A DNA stretch of 64,000 nucleotides from Candidatus Hydrogenedentota bacterium. Lineage in GTDB: Bacteria > Hydrogenedentota > Hydrogenedentia > Hydrogenedentales > JAEUWI01. Positions 1 through 7,975 of this stretch are shown here, piece by piece. Location of the stretch: contig JAEUWI010000015.1 of assembly GCA_016791475.1 (NCBI GenBank), positions 62,001 to 126,000 on the forward strand. The letters run 5' to 3'. The notes beneath the pieces are model-generated. The model was given only the letters and a program-made list of their open reading frames with translations, was not told the origin of the DNA and did no database searches. Made by a program: the position numbers and the translations under genes. Numbering within the stretch: the first letter of the stretch is position 1; each line of letters starts with the position of its first letter.

Positions 1-372
1 CTCAGGGAATCAAAAGAGTTCATCGACGACCTGGAAGCGCAATTGCGTCGGGATTATCCAGACTTCCCCCAGAATCCCGCCACTTCCCCAAAGTCACACC
101 GGCCATCAATGGGCAATATGCCCGAGGAAGACGCGAAGAAGATGACGGATTTCATCTTCGCCGGGCAAAAGATTGCGGCGATCAAGATGTATAAGGAAGC
201 GACGGGGCTGGGGCTGAAGGAGTCGAAGGACGTCATCGACGCGCTGGAAAAGCAGTTGCGCGAGGAATGCCCGGAAGAATTCGCGCACGCGGCGAAGACG
301 GGGTGCAGTGTAGTGTTGGTGGGCGGGATTCTTGCATTTGCGGCGGCGACTGGGATTCTTGGCTGGGCGTGA
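1..372 (+). CDS. Ribosomal protein L7/L12 C-terminal-domain-like protein with a C-terminal membrane segment (5' partial)
   Basis: The frame is open to the window edge, so the start lies upstream; 123 residues are visible. Two copies of an L7/L12-CTD-like helix pattern are seen. The first, incomplete one begins LRESKEFIDDLEAQLRRD. The second, GQKIAAIKMYKEATGLGLK continuing into ESKDVIDALEKQLREE, matches the bL12 CTD pattern (I/V-x-V/I-K, T-GLGLKE-K-V). The last 20 or so residues (SVVLVGGILAFAAATGILGW) form a hydrophobic segment that would anchor it in a membrane. Real bL12 has an N-terminal dimerisation domain and no membrane helix, so this is a paralogous use of the fold, not the ribosomal protein. 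Function is unknown. Confidence 0.7.
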   Translation, partial: LRESKEFIDDLEAQLRRDYPDFPQNPATSPKSHRPSMGNMPEEDAKKMTDFIFAGQKIAAIKMYKEATGLGLKESKDVIDALEKQLREECPEEFAHAAKTGCSVVLVGGILAFAAATGILGWA

Positions 373-379
373 CGTGGGG

Positions 380-482
380 ACGTACCGCCGCAAGGGCCCC
401 AAACAGTCGCGCCAAAAGCCCGACGACATCCTCACCACCCAACCGACCGAAGCCCACACCAACGCGGCGGCATGTCCCTGGG
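380..482 (+). repeat. Dispersed 3'-flanking repeat, copy 1
   Basis: Starts 8 bases after the preceding stop codon. It shares an ordered set of blocks with 27218-27340: ACGTACCGCCGCAA-GGCCCC, then a diverged part, then CGACGAC, GCCCACACCAA-GCGGCGGCA and ACATGTCCCTG-like ends. Both copies lie just downstream of a plus-strand stop. No convincing reading frame was found in it. The rest of the 373-867 gap holds the two 9-bp arrays and a terminator. Confidence 0.6.
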
Positions 483-590
483 GAACCTGGAATCGCGACA
501 GGATGCAGCATCGGATCACCCCACACATCCCCTGGGACAGGCACGCGCGTTAGCAATTCCGTCGCGACGGTGAGTGGAGTGATGCGACTT

Positions 591-660
591 TATGGGACTT
601 ATGGGACTTATGAGTCGTATGAGTCGTATGAGTCGTATGAGTCGTATGAGTCGTATGAAT
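591..660 (+). repeat. 9-bp tandem array, left arm (TATGGGACT/TATGAGTCG)
   Basis: Two TATGGGACT units are followed by five exact TATGAGTCG units and a partial sixth. Because the unit is 9 bp, every frame reads as a tripeptide repeat with no stop, which produces spurious open frames on both strands. The array faces a second, related array at 692-776 in inverted orientation. Confidence 0.9.
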
Positions 661-691
661 CCGCCCAGTGCACCGCCGACATATCCTTGGC

Positions 692-776
692 CCCATAAGA
701 CCCATAAGACCCATAAGACCCATAAGACCCATAAGACCCATAAGACCCATAAGACCCATAAGCCCCATAAGACCCA
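692..776 (-). repeat. 9-bp tandem array, right arm (CCCATAAGA)
   Basis: About nine CCCATAAGA units, one with a variant base. The reverse complement TCTTATGGG in register gives TATGGGTCT, which matches the left-arm units TATGGGACT and TATGAGTCG at 7 of 9 positions. The two arrays are therefore inverted relatives separated by about 30 bp. Confidence 0.9.
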
Positions 777-812
777 TGGTCCCATCCCCGCCCCCCCCCC
801 CCACACACAATC

Positions 813-845
813 AAAAATCCGGCGGGCGCTTTCGCACCCGCCGGA
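813..845 (-). terminator. Rho-independent terminator after the VWA gene
   Basis: On the minus strand a GC-rich stem (TCCGGCGGGTGCG pairing with CGCCCGCCGGA around a small AAAG loop) is followed directly by a run of five T. It lies 23 bases after the stop codon of the VWA gene and probably ends the sigma/VWA transcript. Confidence 0.85.
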
Positions 846-867
846 ATGCCCCCTCCCCGCCGCAGCC

Positions 868-3507
868 TTATTGATTCTGCGTGCTCAACGTCTTCGCCGT
901 GATAACCAAATCCACAAAAGCCTCTCGATCCGCGTCGCCGTTGGCCGCGCCGCGCGCCAGCTCGATGATCCGGTCGAAGTTCGTGCTGTGTCGGTAGCCG
1001 CTGTTGCGCAATACCTGACCGAAGGCCGCCACGGCGGAGGCGAAGCGGAAGTCCGCATCGACCTCGCGCAGGTCGCCGTTCATGGCGAGGAGGGGCACAT
1101 CGATCTTCGTGCTTTCGTTGCCATCGGGCTGCTTATAGCGCATTTTCACCGTGAGCCATTCTCCCGCGGGTACCGGGATGGGAACGGGCATCGGCTCCGG
1201 CGCGAAGCGCTCTTCACCGCCAAATCCTGGCTTGGCAGGCTCCACCACATCGGTGCCGGGCGCGGGAACGCCGGTCTGATATTTCAGCGCATCGACACTG
1301 GGTACCCCCGGCTGTACTTCCACCGGTGCACTCGGCTCGGTGCTCTGGTATTTCAGCGCGTCCACACCGGTCATCGGCCGGACACCCGCCGGGATGATCT
1401 CGTAGAGCGCCGTCACGGTATGGCCCGCGCCGATCTCGCCCGCGTCCTTCGTGTCATCGTTAAAGTCCTGATTCGCCAGAGCGCGGTTTTCATAGCCCAG
1501 CAGGCGGTAGTGGGACACCTTCGCGGGGTTGAATTCCACCTGGATCTTCACGTCCTTCGCGATGGTCTGGAGGGTGCCCGAGAGCTGGTCGACCAGAGCC
1601 TTCCGCGCCTCGGCGTGGTTGTCGATGTAGGCATAGTTGCCGTTACCGCGATTGGCCAGTTGCTCCAGCGTGGAGTCCTTCAGGTTGCCCATCCCGAAAC
1701 CGAGGGTCGTCAGGAACACCCCCGACTTCGCCCGCGATTCGATGAGGCCCATGAGGTCGCCATGCTCCGTCGTGCCCACATTGAAGTCGCCGTCCGTCGC
1801 CATGACAACGCGGTTGATGCCTTCCTTGATGAAGTTGCTCTGGGCCAGGTCATAGGCCATCTGGATGCCACCGCCGCCGTTGGTGCTGCCGCCGGAGTTG
1901 AGGCTTTCGATGGCCTGCGTGATCGCCGCGCCTTCGCTGCACGGCGTCGAGCCGAGCACCTGCCGCGCATCGCCCGCATAGGTCACGATGCCCACGCGAT
2001 CCTGAGGCCGAAGCTGGCTGAGGAGCGTCTTCATGGACTCCTTCACCAGGGGCAGCTTGTTCGCGTCACCCATGGAGCCGGAGACATCCAGCAGGAAGAC
2101 CAGGTTCGCCGGGGGCCGCTCGCTGGCGGGCACTTCCTTGCCCTTCACGCCGATGCGCACCAATTGCCGCTCCGGTGCCCAGGGCGCGGGCGCGCCATGG
2201 ACCGCCACCGCGAAGGGACGTCCGTCCGTCGGCTGGGGATAGCTGTAGGCGAAGTAGTTGATCATTTCCTCGATGCGCACCGCGTCCGCCGGGGGCAACT
2301 GGCCCTGGCTCAGAAAGCGCCGCACATTACTGTAGGCCGCCGTGTCCACGTCGATGCTGAAGGTGGACAGGGGTTCGTCCTTCACCGCCACAAAGGGCTT
2401 CACACCCGCGACCTTGACGTAGGTCTCCGTGCCGGGACCACTCACGATTTCCGTGGGCTTGTCGGTGGGGGTGTTCCACTGCCAGAGATTGTCGTTTTGC
2501 GGCTCGCGAATCTTAAACTCGAGCGCTTCTTCGTGATTCGAGGCCACGATGGTTGGGAGCTCGGACTGGCCCGTCAGGTTGCCGACGTTGTACTCGGCCC
2601 ATTGTTCTTCTGGGGCTAGCTCTTTGGGCTTTGGCTCCTCTCTAGGCTTCTCTTTGGATTTGCTATCTGCGCCTGTCGGATTGGGTGCGTATTGATCCGT
2701 GCGATCCGAACTATTTTCATAGCTTAGGCTCAAGCCATCCTGCAGATTGGCTTTCATTTTGAGACGGTTTCGGGCCTCGACGATGGCGGGGTCCTCAGGG
2801 GTGCTGCCCTCAGACTCAGAAAGTCGACCATACCCATAATATTCATCCTTGGATGGCTGAGTTTCAAGCCCGGTGCGCGGGTCGAAACCACCGCTGCCCG
2901 GCGTGCCCAAGGGGTCGCCGCCGATGTCGGTCATTACTACGTTGGGTTCCTGTGGAGGAATGGGTTCAGCTTCGTATGTGCTGTAGGAACGGGTCAGGTC
3001 GTGTACTTCCACACCAGCTCGAATTGGCCTGGGCTCCTGTTTCTTCTCCGGTTCCGGGCTTAGTGCGATGCCTTCGGGCTCAGCCAATCTAGCGAGCTGA
3101 CTCTCAATGCGGTCGGCCTCCGCGCCTGCCGCAGATTCGTGGACTCGTAACGCCAAGGGCTTAGGGTGCATCCCATACGTCGGAACGGCAACCCGCACCA
3201 GGAAGCCCAAAAACACGAGAGCGGCAACGCCCGCAAGTATTTTGAGCACTCGCTTGCGAAATGGCACCACCTCCCCCACCGTCCCCACAATCGCGGCGCG
3301 TTGCTCATCGCTCAGCGCCACGCCCGCATCCTCCTCGTGCAGGATTCGCCGCGTCATTTCGGTGACGCCGCGCAGTTCTTCCACGAGTTCGCGGGCTTCC
3401 TTGTTTTCTTCTTGTTCCAGTGCGGCGGCCACCGTGAGGGCTTCGCCGTCTTCCAATTCGCCGAGGACGTAGTCCATCAGGCGAGGATCATCGAGTTCGA
3501 GTCGCAT
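868..3507 (-). CDS. VWA-domain protein with anti-sigma-like N-terminus and YfbK-type C-terminal region
   Basis: 879 residues. Residues 1 to about 80 are acidic and resemble the cytoplasmic part of anti-sigma factors (DDPRLMDYVLGELEDGE) but lack a zinc motif. A membrane segment follows (VLKILAGVAALVFLGF, about 87-105). After a long low-complexity linker come the YfbK-type N-terminal domain (FSIDVDTAAYSNVRRFL) and a von Willebrand A domain with an intact MIDAS (DVSGSMG, near residue 472; later T and D sites present). The C-terminal part matches DUF3520. It starts 12 bases after the ECF sigma gene on the same strand, so the pair is very likely one operon and the N-terminus may sequester the sigma factor. 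Its extracytoplasmic ligand is unknown. Confidence 0.88.
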   Translation of the reverse strand: MRLELDDPRLMDYVLGELEDGEALTVAAALEQEENKEARELVEELRGVTEMTRRILHEEDAGVALSDEQRAAIVGTVGEVVPFRKRVLKILAGVAALVFLGFLVRVAVPTYGMHPKPLALRVHESAAGAEADRIESQLARLAEPEGIALSPEPEKKQEPRPIRAGVEVHDLTRSYSTYEAEPIPPQEPNVVMTDIGGDPLGTPGSGGFDPRTGLETQPSKDEYYGYGRLSESEGSTPEDPAIVEARNRLKMKANLQDGLSLSYENSSDRTDQYAPNPTGADSKSKEKPREEPKPKELAPEEQWAEYNVGNLTGQSELPTIVASNHEEALEFKIREPQNDNLWQWNTPTDKPTEIVSGPGTETYVKVAGVKPFVAVKDEPLSTFSIDVDTAAYSNVRRFLSQGQLPPADAVRIEEMINYFAYSYPQPTDGRPFAVAVHGAPAPWAPERQLVRIGVKGKEVPASERPPANLVFLLDVSGSMGDANKLPLVKESMKTLLSQLRPQDRVGIVTYAGDARQVLGSTPCSEGAAITQAIESLNSGGSTNGGGGIQMAYDLAQSNFIKEGINRVVMATDGDFNVGTTEHGDLMGLIESRAKSGVFLTTLGFGMGNLKDSTLEQLANRGNGNYAYIDNHAEARKALVDQLSGTLQTIAKDVKIQVEFNPAKVSHYRLLGYENRALANQDFNDDTKDAGEIGAGHTVTALYEIIPAGVRPMTGVDALKYQSTEPSAPVEVQPGVPSVDALKYQTGVPAPGTDVVEPAKPGFGGEERFAPEPMPVPIPVPAGEWLTVKMRYKQPDGNESTKIDVPLLAMNGDLREVDADFRFASAVAAFGQVLRNSGYRHSTNFDRIIELARGAANGDADREAFVDLVITAKTLSTQNQ

Positions 3508-3519
3508 TTGGGGACTCCT

Positions 3520-4053
3520 TTACTGGCCCACGGCCGGGTTGAGGCGGCCCTGGAGTTGTTGGCGGAGGGTCTTGAGGGTCGTGTGGATCACGTAGCGGAT
3601 GTTGTTCAGGTCGTGCCCGGTGACCTCGCTGATTTCCTGATAGGAGAGTTCATTCTGAAATTTGAGGCGGAATATCTCCTGGTTTTTCGCCGGGAGTCCC
3701 GCCAGCACGGCGTGGACCAGGGCCTCGGTCTCGTGACCCTCGGCCACGGCGCCGGGGGCCGGTTTGGTATCGGGGCGGGATTCCGCCTGTCCTTCTGCCA
3801 GGGCTTGCATGCGGTTTTCCTTCTTGAGGACATCGAGGGCGCGATTGCGGCAGACCCGGTAGAGCCACGGGGCGAGGTAGGCTTCGATTTGATCCCACTC
3901 CGCCGTACACAGCTTTAAAAAGGTGTCCTGCACGATGTCCCGCGCCAGCTCGCTGTTGCCGGTTAGGCGCGTTGCGTAACGCAATAAGGGGGCCTCGTAT
4001 CGATCCAGGGCCTCCCGCACGCGGTCCGCGCGGCGTTGCTCTTCCTTGCTCAT
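3520..4053 (-). CDS. ECF-family RNA polymerase sigma factor
   Basis: 177 residues, a normal size for an ECF factor. Region 2 is visible at about residues 20-85 (LLRYATRLTGNSELARDIVQ, then DTFLKLC and APWLYRVCRNRALDVLKKE). Region 4 is at about 125-172 (LAGLPAKNQEIFRLKFQNEL, then SYQEISEVTG). The start is supported by GGAG eight bases upstream of the ATG. It lies directly upstream of the VWA/anti-sigma-like gene, the usual order for a sigma/anti-sigma pair. The trigger and target promoters cannot be told from the sequence. Confidence 0.93.
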   Translation of the reverse strand: MSKEEQRRADRVREALDRYEAPLLRYATRLTGNSELARDIVQDTFLKLCTAEWDQIEAYLAPWLYRVCRNRALDVLKKENRMQALAEGQAESRPDTKPAPGAVAEGHETEALVHAVLAGLPAKNQEIFRLKFQNELSYQEISEVTGHDLNNIRYVIHTTLKTLRQQLQGRLNPAVGQ

Positions 4054-4127
4054 CCACTCTGCTCCGGAACCTGGGTTAAACCGTCCGTGGCGCGGCGAGT
4101 GTTACTCAGGCAAACCCCGCGATGGCT

Positions 4128-4223
4128 AAGGACTTAAGGGACTGAAAAGACTTGAAGGACCCATGGCCTCAATACCACCGACTCCGCCGCTGTCCTTTAA
4201 GTCCTTTCCGTCCTTTAGGTCCT
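4128..4223. repeat. Inverted array of 9-bp AAGGACTTA-type modules
   Basis: Two arms of 33 bases (4128-4160 and about 4191-4223) are inverted copies differing at five positions, three of which would be G-T wobbles in a hairpin. Each arm is internally periodic at 9 bp (AAGGACTTA, AGGGACTGA, AAAGACTTG, AAGGAC). The spacer is about 30 bp. It lies in the divergent gap between the sigma gene and the phosphatase gene. Confidence 0.85.
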
Positions 4224-4356
4224 TCCTCCCTGCCGGGCATCCTCGAACAACTACCTGCCTTGCTATTGCTTATAACGCCCACGGAGGAAATGTGTTTGAA
4301 GTAATTTCACGCTCATGCTACAGGGTATGAACCCGAAAAGGGGAATAGGTTCGGAA

Positions 4357-4462
4357 AGACGGGAGCACGGGTTTTCTTACCCGTGTACGCGCCGACGGCG
4401 CACGCGCGGGTAGGAATACCCGCGCTCCCGCTACACGGGTAGGAAAACCCGTGCTCCCGTCT
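4357..4462. repeat. Nested inverted repeat able to form a large cruciform upstream of the phosphatase
   Basis: Arms 4357-4387 and 4432-4462 match as an inverted repeat at 30 of 31 positions. Each arm also contains its own small hairpin (CACGGGT ... ACCCGTG), and a third one lies between them (GCGCGGGTA...TACCCGCGC, 4404-4425). The right arm ends about 58 bases before the GTG of the phosphatase. Together with the preceding 9-bp array it fills the 467-bp gap 4054-4520, in which no gene was seen. Confidence 0.85.
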
Positions 4463-4520
4463 ATATACTACCCCCGGCTCCACCGAGCCCCGACGCTTAG
4501 CCCCCCAAGGAGTACCCCCC

Positions 4521-6845
4521 GTGAAGCGCCTTTCCCTGCTCTTGACCTTGGCCACCTTTTCCGTTTTCCACGCCCGTGCCGAATGGGATTTCGATTCCAC
4601 CGTCCAGCTTCTGGTCCAGGACTGGCGCTATGTCGCCACGAAGACAGTCTTTCCGGCGCCGCCCGAGGTCTCCCCGAAGGAACTACCCATCGTCACCTTG
4701 CCGTGGGCTGTCGAGCGTCCACGGGCCGGGGCCTGGTTCACGGCGGAAGTGACCATCCCCGAGGCATGGGGCGAAAAGCAGGTGGTGCTGACGCTGGAGG
4801 CCGAAGGCCCCGTGACGGTCATGGCCAACGGCAAGCTCGTGCGGGACATCCCCGGCACAGGCACAAATGAACTTTCCTTGCTGCTTCCGCCCGATATCCA
4901 GGGTGGCGATCACCTCGTGCTCGCGCTGGGCATGCGCCATGGCGATAAACCCGCGCAATTGACCAAAGTGAAGCTCCAGGGCGAACCCCGGGGACTCACG
5001 GGGGCCATGAGCGCCGCCAATGCCGCCTTTGACGGCCTGAAGGATTATGCGGAGCCGCTGGGACCGTGGAAACGCATGGTGAAAGGGCCCGACGACAGCG
5101 CCTTCAAGCCCGAATTCGACGACACAACGTGGGAAGTGGTGAAGGTGAATGATCCCTGGGAAGGCGATCAGGTCCCCGCGTGGTACCGCGCCCGCTTAAC
5201 GGTGCCCACGACCATTGCGGGCATGAACACGGTCCAATTTGCGCCATTGCTCGCGCTGGACTTCGACGATCCGGGCGAGTGCTACCTGAATGGCGTGAAG
5301 ATCGAGCCGGTAAGCAAAGACACGCGCGGCAGTATCTTCGCCATGCCCGAAGGCGTGAAGCCGGGCGACGAAATCTTTGTCGCGGCGCGGATCCTGAACC
5401 GCTGGGGCTCGGGCAAGCTGCGCCAGGCCGCGTGGCGCGTTGCGGATATCGACGCGGGCTATCAGATCAAACTGGAAATACAGGAAGAGCTCAACCGCCT
5501 CGCCACGTGGATCCGAAGCAACGACCAGCCGCGCACGGAATGGGTGGCGGCGATCGAGGCCCTGACGGCCCCCCTGACGACCGCCAACGCGGACATGACA
5601 AAGTTCACCGGGACCTTGCAAAGCGCCCAGACTGCCGTAGCGGCGCTGAAGGCCGAGGTGCAGTCCGATCCCGTCCTGTTGCTCCAGCCCTATCTCCAGG
5701 ATCTTCGGCCCGACCAGATTACGGTGGTTTTTGAGACCAGCGCGCCCCTCCCATCCACCGTGCGCTATGGCGTGGACACGTTGAACAAACAGGTTACCGA
5801 GGGAAGCAGCGTCAGCACGATCCACAAGGTCGTGCTCAGCGATCTGAAGCCCGCCACGACGTATCAATATCAGGTGGTAGCCGGACGTCAGGAGACGAAG
5901 ACCTATAGCTTCACCACGGCCCCCGACGGCCCCGCGCCCTTCAATTTCATCGTGTGGGCCGATCATCAGGGGGGCTACCGCATGACCGAGCGCGTGGCCC
6001 GTGCCATCGGTCGCGACTCGGCCAGCTTCGTCATCAGCGTGGGCGACGTGGTGAATCGGGGCATCAACTGGGACGAGTGGTCCTACCAGTACCTCATCCC
6101 CGCGCGCTACTTCCAGCACAAGTTCCCCAGCTACATCGCCATGGGCAACCACGAGTACGGTGGCTTCGACGGCAACCCGGATATCCCCGCCTTCGACCAC
6201 TACTTCAAGCACCCGGACACCTCGGAGGGCAGCACGAACTATTACTATTCCTTCGCCCACGCCAACGCCCACTTCATCATCCTGGAGCCCCTGAAGATCA
6301 AGCAACGCCTCCACGCGGACCCGGCGCTGGGCAACACAGTCGATCCGAGCGACCCGCAGATGGTCTGGCTGGAAAAAGAACTGAAAGACAATCAGGGTCA
6401 ATACGACTGGACCTTCGTGTTCTTTCACGAGCCCGCCTTCTCCGAGACCTGGAGCGGCGGCTACTATGACGGCGAAGATTTCATCCGCAACGGCATCACG
6501 CCCATGCTGGAACAGTACGACGTGGACTTCACCTTCAGCGGCCACACCCACGCCTACGAGCGCGGCTTCCCCCATCCCGCCGACGGCCCGAACAACGTGA
6601 TCCACATTATCAACGGCGGCGGTGGCGGCAGCCTGGATAACCACAAGTACAAAGAGTGGGATCAGGTCGACCTGCCCGATCACCCCGCCCGCCCCGATAG
6701 CGACGAACCCGACGAAGGGGCCTATTACCGCCACCACTACCTCAAGATCGCCATCGACGGAAAGAAGCTCGACTTCAAGGCCCAGGAAGTATTGCCCAAC
6801 GGGCGATTGGGCGACCTGATGGACGATTTCCGGCTGGAGAAGTAA
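4521..6845 (+). CDS. Secreted metallophosphoesterase with PAP-like N-terminal domain
   Basis: 774 residues with an N-terminal signal peptide (MKRLSLLLTLATFSVFHARA). The GTG start is preceded by AAGGAG at good spacing. Residues 25 to about 300 form beta-rich, galactose-binding-like regions. A fibronectin-III-like domain of the purple acid phosphatase type follows (SAPLPSTVRYGVDT, LSDLKPATTYQYQVV). The C-terminal half is a calcineurin-like phosphoesterase: ADHQGG, GDVVNRG, GNHEYGG, FFHEPAFS and GHTHAYERG, so nearly all metal ligands are there. The second block has Asn where true purple acid phosphatases have the iron-binding Tyr, so a purple Fe(III) chromophore is not expected. It probably acts on phosphate esters outside the inner membrane; the substrate is unknown. 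Confidence 0.88.
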   Translation: MKRLSLLLTLATFSVFHARAEWDFDSTVQLLVQDWRYVATKTVFPAPPEVSPKELPIVTLPWAVERPRAGAWFTAEVTIPEAWGEKQVVLTLEAEGPVTVMANGKLVRDIPGTGTNELSLLLPPDIQGGDHLVLALGMRHGDKPAQLTKVKLQGEPRGLTGAMSAANAAFDGLKDYAEPLGPWKRMVKGPDDSAFKPEFDDTTWEVVKVNDPWEGDQVPAWYRARLTVPTTIAGMNTVQFAPLLALDFDDPGECYLNGVKIEPVSKDTRGSIFAMPEGVKPGDEIFVAARILNRWGSGKLRQAAWRVADIDAGYQIKLEIQEELNRLATWIRSNDQPRTEWVAAIEALTAPLTTANADMTKFTGTLQSAQTAVAALKAEVQSDPVLLLQPYLQDLRPDQITVVFETSAPLPSTVRYGVDTLNKQVTEGSSVSTIHKVVLSDLKPATTYQYQVVAGRQETKTYSFTTAPDGPAPFNFIVWADHQGGYRMTERVARAIGRDSASFVISVGDVVNRGINWDEWSYQYLIPARYFQHKFPSYIAMGNHEYGGFDGNPDIPAFDHYFKHPDTSEGSTNYYYSFAHANAHFIILEPLKIKQRLHADPALGNTVDPSDPQMVWLEKELKDNQGQYDWTFVFFHEPAFSETWSGGYYDGEDFIRNGITPMLEQYDVDFTFSGHTHAYERGFPHPADGPNNVIHIINGGGGGSLDNHKYKEWDQVDLPDHPARPDSDEPDEGAYYRHHYLKIAIDGKKLDFKAQEVLPNGRLGDLMDDFRLEK

Positions 6846-6867
6846 CGTCGAATCTACAATGCTGACC

Positions 6868-6936
6868 AATCAGACGGATTAGACTGATCTAATCGATTTA
6901 ACCCCGATCCGTCTGATCCGTCTGATCAGTCCGATT
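6868..6936. repeat. Inverted array of 9-bp GATCCGTCT-type modules
   Basis: Begins 23 bases after the phosphatase stop. The right arm reads GATCCGTCT GATCCGTCT GATCAGTCC. The left arm ATCAGACGG ATTAGACTG ATC is its inverted relative (19 of 21 positions in the core). The period is 9 bp in both arms. It sits between two plus-strand genes. Confidence 0.82.
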
Positions 6937-7024
6937 GCCCGCCCGCAACATTGCGCCCCGATCCTCAACTTGCTATACTCCAAGTGCTGCAAAACAAACC
7001 ATTTTCTATTGAAGGGCGCATTGC

Positions 7025-7975
7025 ATGGCGTTTGATCTTGTTACCATCGGTTGTGTATGTGCCGATGTGAAAGCACAACCCGTAGACCAGCTCCCCGCAC
7101 GGGGCACCCTCGGCCTCATTCCCTCGCTGGAAATGACCATGGGAGGCCTCGCCGGCGTCACCGCCGCCGTTTTTAGTCGCCTCGGCGGCAAGGCGGCCTT
7201 TGCCGGTTGCCTCGGCAGCGATCCCTTCGGGAATTTCCTCATCGAAGCCTTCCAGGAAGCCGGGGTAAACACCCAGGGCATCCGCCGGGTGGACGACTGC
7301 GGGTCGGCCGCAACAGTCGTGCTTATCGGCAGCGATGGCGAGCGCACCTTCCTTCACCATGTCGGTACCGTTGGCATCCTGTCGGAGGACGATATCGATT
7401 TCGACATGTGCCAGCGCACGAAGGTCTTCCATTGGGGCGGTCCCGGCCTGACCCCGAAGCTCCATGGCGAGCCCATCGGGCGGGTCTTTAAGCGCATCCA
7501 GTCTTTTGGCGTCCGTACCTCCATCGACACCTGCTTCGACGGTTCCGGCACCTGGCTGCCCTTGATGGAAGCGGCCCTGCCCCACACGAATATCCTCTGC
7601 ACGAGCATGAGCGAAGCCCCCCACTATTCCGGTAAGACCGAGCCTGGCGAAATCTTGGATTTCTTCGCGGGTTTCGGCATCGAGCACATCCTGCTGAAAA
7701 TGGGAGGCGACGGACTGCTGGTGCGCGACAACAACGAGACCATCGCGTTCAAAGCCCACGACGTCAAGGTGGTGGATGGCACGGGTGCGGGCGATGCGGC
7801 CTGCGCCGGCTTCATCTATGGCCTGACGAAAAAATGGCCCCTGGCGCGCTGCGGCGCCCTGGCCAATGCCATCGGCGCATTGACCGTGCAAACCACGGGC
7901 AGCGCAGGCCCCAACATCAATCTGGATGCCGCCACCCATCTGATGGAGAAGCAACCATGTCAAGTTACTTCCTAG
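7025..7975 (+). CDS. PfkB-family carbohydrate kinase
   Basis: 316 residues, typical of the ribokinase/PfkB family. The N-terminal region has the substrate-binding pattern GCVCADVKAQPVDQLPARG and MGGLAGVTAAVFSRLGGKAA. The C-terminal signature VVDGTGAGDAACAGFIYG holds the anion hole and the catalytic Asp of the GAGD motif. It should phosphorylate a sugar or nucleoside with ATP in the cytoplasm, but the substrate cannot be read from the sequence. It is followed by two overlapping or close genes, so 7025-11995 may be one transcript. Confidence 0.92.
   Translation: MAFDLVTIGCVCADVKAQPVDQLPARGTLGLIPSLEMTMGGLAGVTAAVFSRLGGKAAFAGCLGSDPFGNFLIEAFQEAGVNTQGIRRVDDCGSAATVVLIGSDGERTFLHHVGTVGILSEDDIDFDMCQRTKVFHWGGPGLTPKLHGEPIGRVFKRIQSFGVRTSIDTCFDGSGTWLPLMEAALPHTNILCTSMSEAPHYSGKTEPGEILDFFAGFGIEHILLKMGGDGLLVRDNNETIAFKAHDVKVVDGTGAGDAACAGFIYGLTKKWPLARCGALANAIGALTVQTTGSAGPNINLDAATHLMEKQPCQVTS

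Noticed and set aside
516-814. Open frames made of tripeptide repeats (GLM, DSY, VLW)
   Set aside because: They are a by-product of 9-bp arrays that contain no stop in any frame; there is no ribosome site or non-repeat coding part.
592-2619. 675-residue plus-strand frame opposite the VWA gene
   Set aside because: It starts in the 9-bp arrays and then mirrors the VWA gene; the minus-strand protein has clear domains, this one has none.
5196-6869. 557-residue minus frame opposite the phosphatase
   Set aside because: Shadow of the GC-rich plus-strand gene, with no domain signal.
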